31,164 nucleotides of DNA, from positions 1 through 31,164 of the forward strand of contig DAOURR010000023.1 of assembly GCA_030627625.1 (NCBI GenBank). The letters run 5' to 3'. Every line of letters starts with the position of its first letter. Within the stretch, counting starts at the first letter, position 1. Of this stretch, positions 7,389 to 15,832 are shown one piece after another. This DNA comes from UBA3103 sp002365855 (lineage in GTDB: Bacteria > Bacillota > Desulfotomaculia > Desulfotomaculales > Pelotomaculaceae). Position numbers and translations under genes: made by a program. The notes beneath the pieces were generated by a model. That model was given only the letters and a program-made list of their open reading frames with translations, did no database searches and was not told where the DNA came from.

Positions 7389-10300
7389 AAAGTGGACGAA
7401 CGAACAGCTCGAGGCGGTTAAAAGCCGATTTGGCAACCTGCTGGTAGCGGCGGCTGCGGGCGCAGGAAAAACCTCTGTTCTCGTAGAGCGGATCATCAGT
7501 AGAGTTACCGGCCAGGCGCATCCCGTTGATGTTGATCGCCTGCTGGTTGTTACCTTTACCAATGCCGCTGCGGCCGAGATGAGAGACCGCATCGGACGCG
7601 CGCTCAACTCGGAAATCAACCGGCGCCCCGGCTCAGTATACCTGCGCAGGCAGTTGGCCTTACTGAACCATGCCTGTATCTGCACCATGCATTCCTTTTG
7701 TCTGGACCTGATGCGGCAGCATTTTTACAGGATTGACCTGGATCCCTCATTTCGCGTGGCTGATGAAACCGAGGCGGCGCTGGTACAGTTGGAGGCGCTG
7801 GAAGGACTGCTCGAACAGCGGTATGCTGCTGCCGCCAACCACCCTTTCACCAGCCTGGTCGATTGCTACGGCGGCAAGCGTGACGATACGCTGCTGCAGC
7901 AAATGGTCCTTGAGGCCTACCAGTTTGCCCGCAGCACCCCCAGGCCGTTAACCTGGCTTTCAAAACTTCCGGAGGGATTTAGTTTTTCTGAGGATACTTC
8001 TTTTGAACAGTTAACCTGGAGCGACACGTTGAGGGGTGCGGTTAAGTTTGAACTGGCGGGTGCGATAGCCGACCTGGAACAGGCTTTAATACTTGCGGGC
8101 AGGCCAGGCGGGCCGGAAGTTTACCTGGCAGAAATCAGGGCTGACCTTGAAAGAGTCGTCCGCCTGTACGGGGACATTTCGGGAAGCGCACCCTGGTCCA
8201 GTCTTTATAACGATTTCAACGACACTATTTTCGGCCGGCTTAAAGGAATCAGAAAAGGAGATGCGGAACGGCGGCAAGCAGAACAGGCCAAGAAATTTAG
8301 GGACAATGCCAGGAAGAAAATTACAGCGTTAAAAAAAGAATTCTTTTCACGCCTGCCAGAGCAGCTATGTGCCGATCTGCGCAGGATGCATCCCCTGATC
8401 AAAGAGTTTGCCGGCCTGGTCAGCGCTTTCGGTGATTCATACAGGGAGGCTAAATCAGCCAGGGGTTTGGTGGATTTCAGTGACCTGGAGCATTTTGCGC
8501 TGCAAATACTGGCCGGCCAGGATACCCCTGACCTCGTTCCGTCAGCAGCGGCTTTAGAGCTGCGGGAACGTTTCGAGGAGGTGCTGGTGGACGAATACCA
8601 GGACACCAATGCTGTTCAGGAAGCCATTCTCGAGATGGTTTCACGGCAGGGAGAGAAAGCGCCAAACCTGTTCATGGTTGGGGATGTGAAACAGAGTATT
8701 TACCGCTTCAGGCTGGCTGAGCCTGGGCTGTTTCTTGGAAAATACTCGACCTATCAAGATGGGCCATACAGCCGCGAGCGGCGCCTGGTTCTTTCCAGGA
8801 ATTTTCGCAGCAGGCGCGGCGTGGTAGACGCAGTGAACTTTGTTTTCAGACAGCTGATGACCCCGGGTGTTGGTGAAATGGCCTATGGGAAGGAATCCGA
8901 GTTGGTTTACGGAGCAGGCTACGAGTTGTTCAGCGAGGGTGAAAATGATCCGGATGAAGCCGTTGAAATGCACCTTATGGAAAGCGCAGCTACAAACCAT
9001 GACAACGATGCTGTACCCGTTAATGAGACTCCCCTTGAGTCCGGTGAGCAGGAAGGCAGTGAAAAAGCTGAAGATGAATTGGACTCCGTGCAAAAAGAAG
9101 CGCGCCTGATCGCGTCAAGGATCAAAGAACTGGTTATGGGAACTGCTGACGGTGTGCCGGGGATGTTTGTGTACGACAAGGAATTAAACACGCGCAGGCC
9201 CCTTGCCTATAAGGATGTGGTGGTTCTGCTTCGGGCTACAGCCGGGTATGCCAACAGCTATATGGAGGAGTTCAGGCAGGAAGGTATCCCTGCTTACGCT
9301 GATCTGTCAACGGGATATTTTGAGGCAACCGAGGTGGATACTGTCCTTTCGCTGTTAAAGCTGATTGATAACCCCCGACAGGATGTGCCGCTGGCCGCGG
9401 TGCTGAGGTCACCCATTGCAGGTCTTGATGCAGGAGATCTGGCGAAAATAAGGCTTGCTTCTCCGCGTGGAGAGTTTTTAGATGCCGTGTTGGCCGCTAC
9501 CATAACCGAAACTGGGGAGCTCCAGGAAAGGCTTACACTTTTTTTGGAAAAACTGGAGAAGTGGCGCAGCGCCGCCAGGCAGGGGCCGCTTGCAGACTTG
9601 ATCTGGACCATTTACAGGGAAACAGGCTACTATGATTTTGTAGGAGGCCTGCCGGGAGGGAGGCAGCGCCAGGCTAACCTGAGGGCGCTGCATCACAGGG
9701 CGCGCCAGTATGAGGCCACTGCTTTCCGCGGGCTGTTCCTGTTTCTGCGGTTTATAGAAAGAGTGCGGGAGGGCGGCCGTGATCTGGGAACCGCCCGGGC
9801 ATTAAGCGAAAAAGAAAATGTCGTGCGGATTATGAGCATCCATAAAAGCAAAGGACTGGAATTTCCTGTGGTTATAGTCGGAGGTCTGGGCAGGAAGTTT
9901 AACTTTAGAGACTTAAGCAAGGACATGCTGTTTCACAAGGACCTGGGTTTAGGACCACAATTTATCGATGCTGAGTCCAGGATTTCTTTTCCTACCGTGG
10001 CCAAACTAGCTTTGCGGCACAAGCTCAAACTTGAGGCACTGGCGGAAGAAATGCGCGTGCTTTATGTCGCTATGACCAGGGCAAAAGAAAAGCTGGTGCT
10101 GGTTGGGTCTGTCCGCGACCTTCCCGGTTGCTCCCGGCGCTGGTGCGGCCCGGTAGGCACAAAGGGCTGGGCGCTGCCCGACGGTTGCCTGGCCGGGGCG
10201 GTTAGCTACCTGGACTGGCTGGCGCCGGCGCTGGCGCGTCACAGGGACGGCCTGGCAATAAGAAAGATGAGCGGCTGGGAGGTTGAGCCACCGGAACACG

Positions 10301-11145
10301 TTGCGGGAGATGGCTCGCGCTGGCAGGTTTGTTTTGCCGGTGGAGCAGCAACACGGGAAGAGCAGAAGTTGGCCGATTTGAAATGGCTCTCAAAGGTGCG
10401 GTGTATGGAGCCGGTGGAAGACGAGAGTCCGCTGGCCGGCACAGTTAGAGCGAGGTTGGAATGGCACTACCACTCTTCAGAACTTGTTGGAAAGGCTGCG
10501 AAAGCATCGGTGACCGAATTAAAGCGCCGCTTCGATCATCTTGCTTCCGGTGACAGTGAATCCCTAAGCGACTACCGCGCTGCCATAGGGGGCAGACCCC
10601 GTTTCATACAGGAGGGGAGCAGCTTTACATCAGCTGAAAAAGGCACCGCTCTGCACCTGGTGATGCAGAGCGTCGACTTAAAGGGTGTTCTGGATCAGCC
10701 GGCTATTGCCTGCCACATAGCGTTTATGGTCGAGCGGGAACTGTTATCCTCAGAGCAGGCGCTGTCAGTGCCTGTTGAAAAAATAGCCGCTTTCTTTGAA
10801 TGTCCGCTAGGAAGACGGGTCCTTGCCGCGCGCAAGGTGTATCGGGAACTCCCCTTCACCATGACCGTGCCTGCCTGTGAGGTGTATCCCGGGCTGATGG
10901 ATTACGGAGATGAGCAGGTCCTGGTTCAGGGTGTGGTGGACTGCCTGGTTGATGAAGGCGACAGCCTCATGCTGCTGGACTACAAGACCGACAGGATCAT
11001 GCCGGGCATGATGGAAAAGGCTGCAGCGCGTTACAGGGATCAGTTGAGATTTTACACCAGGGCGGTGGAAGAAATCCTGGGGCGGAAGGTTAGTGAAAAG
11101 TACCTGTACCTGTTTGATTTAGGGCTTGAGCTGAAATGTGACTGA
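7381..11145 (+). CDS. addA: ATP-dependent helicase/nuclease subunit A (AddA)
   Basis: UvrD/Rep-type superfamily 1A helicase fused to a RecB-type nuclease, partner of AddB. About 1254 residues, near the family norm. Motifs in order: Walker A AAAGAGKTS (about 25-33), VTFTNAAAAEM, Walker B LVDEYQDTN, GDVKQSIYRFR, MSIHKSKGLEFP, YVAMTRAKEKL, and the nuclease LLDYKTD near 1197-1203. Nothing essential is missing. The frame also allows GTG at 7372, but TTG at 7381 is preferred. It lies about eight bases after GGGGGG (7367-7372), the same arrangement as addB, and yields MSKKWTNEQLEAV as in relatives. It overlaps addB and was probably translated from the same mRNA. Confidence 0.95.
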   Translation: MSKKWTNEQLEAVKSRFGNLLVAAAAGAGKTSVLVERIISRVTGQAHPVDVDRLLVVTFTNAAAAEMRDRIGRALNSEINRRPGSVYLRRQLALLNHACICTMHSFCLDLMRQHFYRIDLDPSFRVADETEAALVQLEALEGLLEQRYAAAANHPFTSLVDCYGGKRDDTLLQQMVLEAYQFARSTPRPLTWLSKLPEGFSFSEDTSFEQLTWSDTLRGAVKFELAGAIADLEQALILAGRPGGPEVYLAEIRADLERVVRLYGDISGSAPWSSLYNDFNDTIFGRLKGIRKGDAERRQAEQAKKFRDNARKKITALKKEFFSRLPEQLCADLRRMHPLIKEFAGLVSAFGDSYREAKSARGLVDFSDLEHFALQILAGQDTPDLVPSAAALELRERFEEVLVDEYQDTNAVQEAILEMVSRQGEKAPNLFMVGDVKQSIYRFRLAEPGLFLGKYSTYQDGPYSRERRLVLSRNFRSRRGVVDAVNFVFRQLMTPGVGEMAYGKESELVYGAGYELFSEGENDPDEAVEMHLMESAATNHDNDAVPVNETPLESGEQEGSEKAEDELDSVQKEARLIASRIKELVMGTADGVPGMFVYDKELNTRRPLAYKDVVVLLRATAGYANSYMEEFRQEGIPAYADLSTGYFEATEVDTVLSLLKLIDNPRQDVPLAAVLRSPIAGLDAGDLAKIRLASPRGEFLDAVLAATITETGELQERLTLFLEKLEKWRSAARQGPLADLIWTIYRETGYYDFVGGLPGGRQRQANLRALHHRARQYEATAFRGLFLFLRFIERVREGGRDLGTARALSEKENVVRIMSIHKSKGLEFPVVIVGGLGRKFNFRDLSKDMLFHKDLGLGPQFIDAESRISFPTVAKLALRHKLKLEALAEEMRVLYVAMTRAKEKLVLVGSVRDLPGCSRRWCGPVGTKGWALPDGCLAGAVSYLDWLAPALARHRDGLAIRKMSGWEVEPPEHVAGDGSRWQVCFAGGAATREEQKLADLKWLSKVRCMEPVEDESPLAGTVRARLEWHYHSSELVGKAAKASVTELKRRFDHLASGDSESLSDYRAAIGGRPRFIQEGSSFTSAEKGTALHLVMQSVDLKGVLDQPAIACHIAFMVERELLSSEQALSVPVEKIAAFFECPLGRRVLAARKVYRELPFTMTVPACEVYPGLMDYGDEQVLVQGVVDCLVDEGDSLMLLDYKTDRIMPGMMEKAAARYRDQLRFYTRAVEEILGRKVSEKYLYLFDLGLELKCD

Positions 11146-11209
11146 AACGGCGGCATTGCGACACCATCGTGACATAACATGTAACGTTTTTACAAGTCGC
11201 GCAATAATG

Positions 11210-11731
11210 CTAAATCCAGAACTCCCAGGCGCAGTAATACTCATCCGGGTGTTTATCGGGCGGGCAGGTGATGCACCTGGTTTTTATGCGCGGGTCGATG
11301 GTTCTTGCAAAGCTTGAGTATTCTACCATTCCTACAGGCTTACAGGGAAAGTCAGGAAGGTTTTTTCTTTTCCTGGCTGACTGCACCCGGCAGTCGAGCA
11401 TCCTGAAAACGATCCTGTTTTCTCCCTCTTCAACTGCTTCCTGTTTATTGACAAAAGCATAAAGCCTTAAGCCCAAAGCCTTTTTCAGAGCTGGGATTCC
11501 TCCATCCCGGGGGAGTTTGAGCAGTTTTATGATTCTTTCAGCCTCCAGGGCTGAAAATTTCTCCCATGCGGCGGCATCAATATTTATTGCCGCGTTCATC
11601 CCATATTCTTTTTCCACTGCTTGAAACCAGAGGCCGTCGTGTGCGAGCCACCTCTTGGCCAGATCTTCGATAAGTGATCTGTAGAAAACGCTGCTGTCCA
11701 TGCCGTCAGGCGCCAGGTCGTATTTTTTCAT
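11210..11731 (-). CDS. DUF6125 family cysteine-containing protein
   Basis: A 173-residue soluble protein with a helical N-terminal half and a C-terminal cysteine group: Cys114, Cys130, Cys153, Cys156 (RCITCPPD) and Cys167 (YYCAWEFW). The layout, with the EKFSALEAERI and PCKPVGMVEYSSFA stretches, resembles the DUF6125 family of anaerobic bacteria and archaea. Members have no assigned function; the conserved cysteines suggest a metal or Fe-S site, which is inference. The start is ATG with a poor GGGGGGAGAG-type site about five bases away. It is convergent with addA, separated by 64 bases without a clear hairpin, and downstream of the dispersed repeats. Family assignment is from memory of the motif pattern. 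Confidence 0.65.
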   Translation of the reverse strand: MKKYDLAPDGMDSSVFYRSLIEDLAKRWLAHDGLWFQAVEKEYGMNAAINIDAAAWEKFSALEAERIIKLLKLPRDGGIPALKKALGLRLYAFVNKQEAVEEGENRIVFRMLDCRVQSARKRKNLPDFPCKPVGMVEYSSFARTIDPRIKTRCITCPPDKHPDEYYCAWEFWI

Positions 11732-11772
11732 TTACTCTCCCCCCGTCTCACATTTATTAGCTATGCATCATT

Positions 11773-11832
11773 GACACAGGAGAACCGTCCCCCTGTGTCC
11801 CCTGTGAGGAGAACCGTCCCCCTGTGTCCCCC
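11773..11832. repeat. Two copies of a dispersed palindromic repeat
   Basis: Two near-identical 25-base units at 11778-11802 and 11807-11831 (core GGAGAACCGTCCCCCTGTGT) lie 29 bases apart. With the preceding GACACAGG (11773-11780), the first unit forms an imperfect hairpin with CCTGTGTC. Repeats of this composition are scattered through Peptococcaceae and related Firmicutes genomes (established in general; copy number here not checked). It occupies the gap between the DUF6125 and ferritin-like genes. Confidence 0.75.
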
Positions 11833-11973
11833 TTGTCCCATCTTTGTTTTGGTTTACATCTACATCTAAAATTATATCACAAAGGATATTTCTACTTTCC
11901 GTAAAAAAATGCAGGCATAAAAAGCTTTTAATAATAATAGACCTAATAAAAATTCTTTAAAGGGAGGGTTAGT

Positions 11974-12516
11974 ATGCAAGGACAGAATCACCATCCTCCG
12001 GAAATGCTCCGGTGCGCCTACCCAGCCCCTTATCCGCCTGTCCGGGTAGTGGCTCCGAACCGCCAGTATGCTGAGCTGTTACTCGAGGACTACTCTGGTA
12101 ATGTTAGCGAGATAACGGCAGTGAAACAGTATCTTTACCACTACTTCGTTTTAAAGGGGACTAACAGGGAAGTAGCTGAGCTGATGGAGTGCGTTTCGCT
12201 TGTAGAAATGCATCACATGGAATTGTTGGCCGACACTATCCGTCTTTTAGGTGTAAGCCCGCGCTACCGGGTGTTCCGCAACAGCCAGGAAATATACTGG
12301 GATGCCAGATATGTTTATTATGGATTTACTCTGTGCGACCAGCTGGCGGCCGACATCGCAGCCGAATGGGCTGCCATCGCGTTTTATAGGGATCACCAGC
12401 AGAGAATAGCCGATCCCTACATAAAAGAACTGCTGGAGAGAATTATTCTGGATGAATACCACCACATTAAGCTGTTTAACGAGGCTATGCAAAAATACTG
12501 CAAAGTGATAACCTAA
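11974..12516 (+). CDS. Ferritin-like di-iron/manganese four-helix protein
   Basis: A 180-residue protein with a ferritin-like metal-binding pattern: Glu46 (SEITAVKQY), Glu78 with His81 (VEMHHMEL), Glu131 (AEWAAIAFY) and Glu161 with His164 (DEYHHIKLF). These are the two ExxH pairs and two lone Glu expected of a carboxylate-bridged dinuclear site. The first 35 residues are Pro-rich (PAPYPPVR) and unlike the helical core. It resembles the rubrerythrin/CotJC-like ferritin group of spore formers and lacks the rubredoxin domain of true rubrerythrin. A role in oxidative stress or metal handling is plausible but not shown. The start is ATG with AAGGGAGGG upstream. It is a single gene with its own terminator. 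Confidence 0.78.
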   Translation: MQGQNHHPPEMLRCAYPAPYPPVRVVAPNRQYAELLLEDYSGNVSEITAVKQYLYHYFVLKGTNREVAELMECVSLVEMHHMELLADTIRLLGVSPRYRVFRNSQEIYWDARYVYYGFTLCDQLAADIAAEWAAIAFYRDHQQRIADPYIKELLERIILDEYHHIKLFNEAMQKYCKVIT

Positions 12517-12530
12517 ACCTCCCGTGTACG

Positions 12531-12566
12531 AAGAGACCGCTATCCAATTGCCAGGTGGTCTCTTTT
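12531..12566 (+). terminator. Intrinsic terminator of the ferritin-like gene
   Basis: AAGAGACC (12531-12538) pairs perfectly with GGTCTCTT (12557-12564) over an 18-base loop and runs into TTTTC. It lies 14 bases after the stop codon and between convergent genes. Confidence 0.65.
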
Positions 12567-12626
12567 CAGTACCCGTGTTATTTAAACATACTCAAACAAT
12601 TTAAGCTAAAGTATAGTATCAGAGGT

Positions 12627-14195
12627 TCAATCATCTTGCATTTTAAATTTGACCAAGAGCTTATCCATTTCCAGTGCCGTATTTTTTAACCCGCAGGCTG
12701 AAGCGGAAACTTCCTCCATGGCAGCTGTCTGCTCCTCGGTCGTGGCAGCGACATTATGAACCGCGCTGGCTACCTGCCGGGTGGCCTCGGTGACGTCTCT
12801 TGCTTTATCGTTTAAGTCCTGAACCAGCCCGATAATAGCAATCAGGGAATGGCTTACTTCCTGAACTACCCGGTCGCCCTCAGCCACTTTACCTCTGCCG
12901 AGTTCCATGTCCTTGACAGCCTGAATCGACTGCTGCTGTACCTCAGTAATAATCCTGCTGATCTCCTTGGCAGAAAGGGCGGAGTTTTCAGCCAGCTTGC
13001 GCACTTCTTCTGCCACGACAGCAAATCCTCTGCCCGCGTCACCGGCCCTGGCCGCCTCTATAGCCGCGTTCAGCGCCAGAAGGTTGGTCTGGTCGGCAAT
13101 ACCGTTAATGGTATCCACAAATTGCCCTATCTTATCAATGGCCTGCGAAAGTGTGCTGACTGACGCGGCCACCTGGCCAACGGAATTTTCGATCTCCCGC
13201 ATGGTTCTTATAACAGTATCGATATTCTGACGTCCCTGGTTCGCCTGCCTGCTTGCTTCTTCTGATTCATCAGACACTTCCTTAATCTTCTCCGCGACGT
13301 TATCGACAGTAGCTGACATTTCATTCATCGTTGAGGCGTTCTCAGCTGCCGCGGAAGTAGTCTGCGCGGCCTGGGAAGTCAAGGCCTGGGCTGTATCCGA
13401 TACCAGGCCGCTGGTCATGGTAACGTGCCCGATCACCTCTTTCAAATACTTGACCATCTGGTTAAAAGACAGCGCGAGCTTGCCGAGCTCATCACCGGAT
13501 TTGTAATCGATTTCTTTGGTCAGGTTACCCTGGGAAATTACTTCCGAGAAACTTATGAAACGTCCCAGCGGCTTGCCCAGCAGCTGTTGAAGCGTGAAAT
13601 AGCAAATGGCTATACTTAAAAGAATCCCAATTATCGCGAAAGTAATAATGCCAAAGGCAAACTTGTTGACGGTTTCGTCGTAAAGGTCGTTTGGTACCCC
13701 GACGTAAAACATGCCAATGATTTTGCCCTGCTCATCGCGGACCGGCTCGTAAGCGGTCTGGTTCCACTTGCCCACTACCTGGGCTTTGCCGATAAATGTC
13801 CTTCCGTTCTGCAGAACCTCCATAATCACTTCTTCAATTGCAATGGTGCCGACTGCCCGCTGGCCGTCTGAAGTCATCACATTTGTTGAGACACGCTTAT
13901 CACCCTGAAATATTGTTACAGTATCGCTGGTAAGTCTGCCGATCAAGTCCACCATTTCGTAGTTTTCATTGATTCGTGTGTCGCCTTTGTAAAGCAGGCC
14001 GTCTCTGATCGACCACTGACCTGGATATGTTTGGTCAATCAGGCTTCTCCCCATGCTCAGGTCAGATTTTAACTTGATCTGGACAGATTCGATCAGGCGG
14101 TTGTGCATCGATTTGACTGAATAGAAGCCGATTGCGGCTACCAAAAGAATTAGAATACCAGAAATTAACACGGTTAGCTTGAAGCGTATGGTCAT
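12627..14195 (-). CDS. Methyl-accepting chemotaxis protein with single Cache sensor domain
   Basis: A 522-residue membrane receptor that signals to CheA/CheW. Order of parts: TM1 (about 8-27), an extracytoplasmic sensor (about 30-177), TM2 (about 178-200), HAMP (about 203-258) and the cytoplasmic coiled-coil signalling domain. The sensor has the single-Cache pattern VTIFQGDKRVSTNV ... EPVRDEQGKIIGMFYVG. The hairpin tip is intact (DQTNLLALNAAIEAARAGDA, then GRGFAVVAEEVRKLA). Methylatable Gln/Glu helices flank it, and EEQTAAMEEV near the C terminus is typical. The start is ATG; a GGGAG lies 12 bases before it, slightly far. The ligand cannot be read from sequence. It stands alone, divergent from the cobalamin-riboswitch operon, with no che genes nearby. 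Confidence 0.93.
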   Translation of the reverse strand: MTIRFKLTVLISGILILLVAAIGFYSVKSMHNRLIESVQIKLKSDLSMGRSLIDQTYPGQWSIRDGLLYKGDTRINENYEMVDLIGRLTSDTVTIFQGDKRVSTNVMTSDGQRAVGTIAIEEVIMEVLQNGRTFIGKAQVVGKWNQTAYEPVRDEQGKIIGMFYVGVPNDLYDETVNKFAFGIITFAIIGILLSIAICYFTLQQLLGKPLGRFISFSEVISQGNLTKEIDYKSGDELGKLALSFNQMVKYLKEVIGHVTMTSGLVSDTAQALTSQAAQTTSAAAENASTMNEMSATVDNVAEKIKEVSDESEEASRQANQGRQNIDTVIRTMREIENSVGQVAASVSTLSQAIDKIGQFVDTINGIADQTNLLALNAAIEAARAGDAGRGFAVVAEEVRKLAENSALSAKEISRIITEVQQQSIQAVKDMELGRGKVAEGDRVVQEVSHSLIAIIGLVQDLNDKARDVTEATRQVASAVHNVAATTEEQTAAMEEVSASACGLKNTALEMDKLLVKFKMQDD

Positions 14196-14435
14196 GTTTG
14201 ATACGGACTCCCTTGCAGTTATTTCAAAAACCGGCGTTTCTCGGCTTTGAGCGCAGTGTAGTTGCTCTTTTTATTAGTCGACTTCTTTTGCAAATTCTTA
14301 ATAATTACCCTGCATTTTTTTGTAATTATATGAAGGAGAGTATACGTGATATGCTTTCATAAAATTGTCTATTGCCCTGAGCTATGGTGGGATTGGCTCT
14401 AAAAAGGATATATGAAACGAGGGAATTACAAAATC

Positions 14436-14464
14436 TTGACAAGGTGAAAGTGAACCAATATAAT
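14436..14464 (+). promoter_or_regulatory. Consensus sigma-A promoter of the riboswitch operon
   Basis: TTGACA (14436-14441), exactly 17 bases, then TATAAT (14459-14464): a perfect match to the housekeeping consensus. Transcription should start near 14471, about 15-20 bases before the riboswitch. A promoter this strong fits control by premature termination. Confidence 0.85.
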
Positions 14465-14485
14465 TTTGATTGACAATTCTAAATT

Positions 14486-14645
14486 TGTTTCAGGTGCCTG
14501 TAAAAGGGAGAATAGGGAACCGGGTGCAAGTCCCGGACGGACCCGCCACTGTTAAGGTGAGCCGATGTCAACCACTCTATAACGGGGGAAGGGGCATGCG
14601 GGCGATGAACCTGAGTCAGGAGACCTGCCTGGGACAGCTATACCG
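14486..14645 (+). ncRNA. Cobalamin (adenosylcobalamin-type) riboswitch
   Basis: The hallmarks appear in order. AGGTGCC starts the element (14492). GGGAACCGGGTGCAAGTCCC (14515-14534) leads into GGACCCGCCACTG, whose GCCACTG (14545-14551) is the B12-box core. GGGGGAAGG lies near 14584 and the 3' strand GTCAGGAGACCTGCC at 14615-14629. This class binds adenosyl- or related cobalamins and normally switches expression off when cobalamin is plentiful. It lies between the consensus promoter and a terminator hairpin, then the alcohol dehydrogenase gene, so control is probably by transcription attenuation. The exact ends are estimates. Confidence 0.95.
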
Positions 14646-14685
14646 CCTCGTGTTTAGGTTGGTCTAGGTGGGGAGATGGAAAATT

Positions 14686-14713
14686 CACGCCAGTTAAAGG
14701 TGTGGGTTTTTTT
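14686..14713 (+). terminator. Riboswitch expression-platform terminator
   Basis: CACGCC (14686-14691) pairs with GGTGTG (14699-14704, one G-U) over a 7-base loop and is followed by GG and seven T. It sits 26 bases before the start codon and after the riboswitch, as expected for cobalamin-dependent attenuation. Confidence 0.75.
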
Positions 14714-14738
14714 GTTTTTATACGAAAGGAGTGGATTA

Positions 14739-15776
14739 ATGAAAGCGGCGCTGCTAGAAGGGATTAAAACCCTGAAGATTACAGAAGTGGAAACGCCCAA
14801 GTGCAAAACAGGAGAAGTCCTGGTCAAGGTGAGAGCTTGCGGCCTGTGCCGGACGGATATGAAGGCGTATAACCAGGGGCAGCGGGACTTGTTATTACCC
14901 AGAATACTAGGACATGAAATAACGGGCACCGTAGTTGAGACAGGTGAAGGGGTTTTTCATGTGAAACCGGGTGACCGGGTGCAGGTGGCGCCGGGACTTC
15001 CCTGTGGATGTTGTTCTTATTGTCTTGAAGGACTGCACCAGATGTGTGATTCTGTTCAAATTATGGGATTTCACCATGACGGAGGATTTGCCGAGCATGT
15101 GCTGGTTCCCGCTAACGGGGTCGATCACGGGGTTTTAAACATAATTCCGGATCATCTGTCGTTTCAGGAAGCTGCCCTCACAGAACCGCTGGCATGCAGT
15201 GTGAATATGCAGGAAACCTCCCGGGTTGGTCTTAGCGATGTTGTTGTTATTTTCGGCGCCGGGCCGCTGGGTATTTTAAATGCCAGGCTGGCCAGGGCCA
15301 GGGGCGCAGGTTCGGTAATCCTAGTCGAGATTAATGAAGAGCGGTTGGCTTCCGCTGCGAACCGGGAGTTCGATGGCTGTATCAATGCCCTGGCTGCCAG
15401 CCCTGTCAATAAGATTATGGAAATCACCGGCGGAAGGGGGGCTGATGTGGTTATTCCCTGCTGCCCGAGTCCGGAAACAATCGGCTACGGATTAAGCATG
15501 CTGGCCAAAAGAGGCCGGTTTGGCTTTTTCAGCGGATTATTACAGGGATCTCAGGCGCCGGCGCCAGACTTAAACATGATTCATTATAAAGAGCTTAGCG
15601 TTTATGGCGCATACGGCTGCTCCGCCCAACATAACAGAACCGCCCTGGCATTGTTGGCCTCTGAAGCAATCAAAGTGAAGGATATGATCACCCGGACCAT
15701 AGGGTTGGATGAACTGGTATCCGGTCTGGAAATGGTTGAGGCTATGAAAGAAATAAAAATTGTGATGACAATATAG
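14739..15776 (+). CDS. Zinc-dependent medium-chain alcohol dehydrogenase
   Basis: A 345-residue NAD(P)-dependent dehydrogenase of the zinc MDR family (threonine/sorbitol dehydrogenase-like). Catalytic zinc ligands: Cys37 in CGLCRTD and His59-Glu60 in GHE. The four structural zinc cysteines are intact at Cys89, Cys92, Cys95 and Cys103, with the family spacing. The Rossmann motif is VVIFGAGPLGI near 170. The start is ATG at 14739 with AAAGGAG seven bases before it. A longer frame reaching 14676 overlaps the terminator hairpin and is rejected. It is the first gene behind the cobalamin riboswitch and 56 bases ahead of the TrpD-like gene. Substrate is unknown. Given the regulation, either a cobamide-related alcohol such as aminopropanol or a B12-independent bypass reaction is possible (inference only). 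Confidence 0.9.
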   Translation: MKAALLEGIKTLKITEVETPKCKTGEVLVKVRACGLCRTDMKAYNQGQRDLLLPRILGHEITGTVVETGEGVFHVKPGDRVQVAPGLPCGCCSYCLEGLHQMCDSVQIMGFHHDGGFAEHVLVPANGVDHGVLNIIPDHLSFQEAALTEPLACSVNMQETSRVGLSDVVVIFGAGPLGILNARLARARGAGSVILVEINEERLASAANREFDGCINALAASPVNKIMEITGGRGADVVIPCCPSPETIGYGLSMLAKRGRFGFFSGLLQGSQAPAPDLNMIHYKELSVYGAYGCSAQHNRTALALLASEAIKVKDMITRTIGLDELVSGLEMVEAMKEIKIVMTI

Positions 15777-15832
15777 CTATGAGTTGACCAGGTTTACGCA
15801 AATAATACCGGGAATTAAAAGGGGGCTAAAGC

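Noticed and set aside
7116..7688. Long minus-strand open frame across the addB/addA junction (and similar ones at 8205-8609 and 8641-9093)
   Set aside because: These are antisense frames within GC-rich conserved genes, with no ribosome binding site or recognisable protein.
11773..11832. CRISPR array
   Set aside because: Only two units with a 4-base gap, no spacers of regular length and no cas genes.
14196..14330. Sigma-D promoter or c-di-GMP riboswitch for the chemotaxis receptor
   Set aside because: A GCCGAGAA is present but no TAAA at the proper distance, and the GEMM consensus is absent.
14676..14738. N-terminal extension of the alcohol dehydrogenase
   Set aside because: It overlaps the riboswitch terminator hairpin, lacks similarity to the family, and ATG 14739 has an ideal ribosome binding site.
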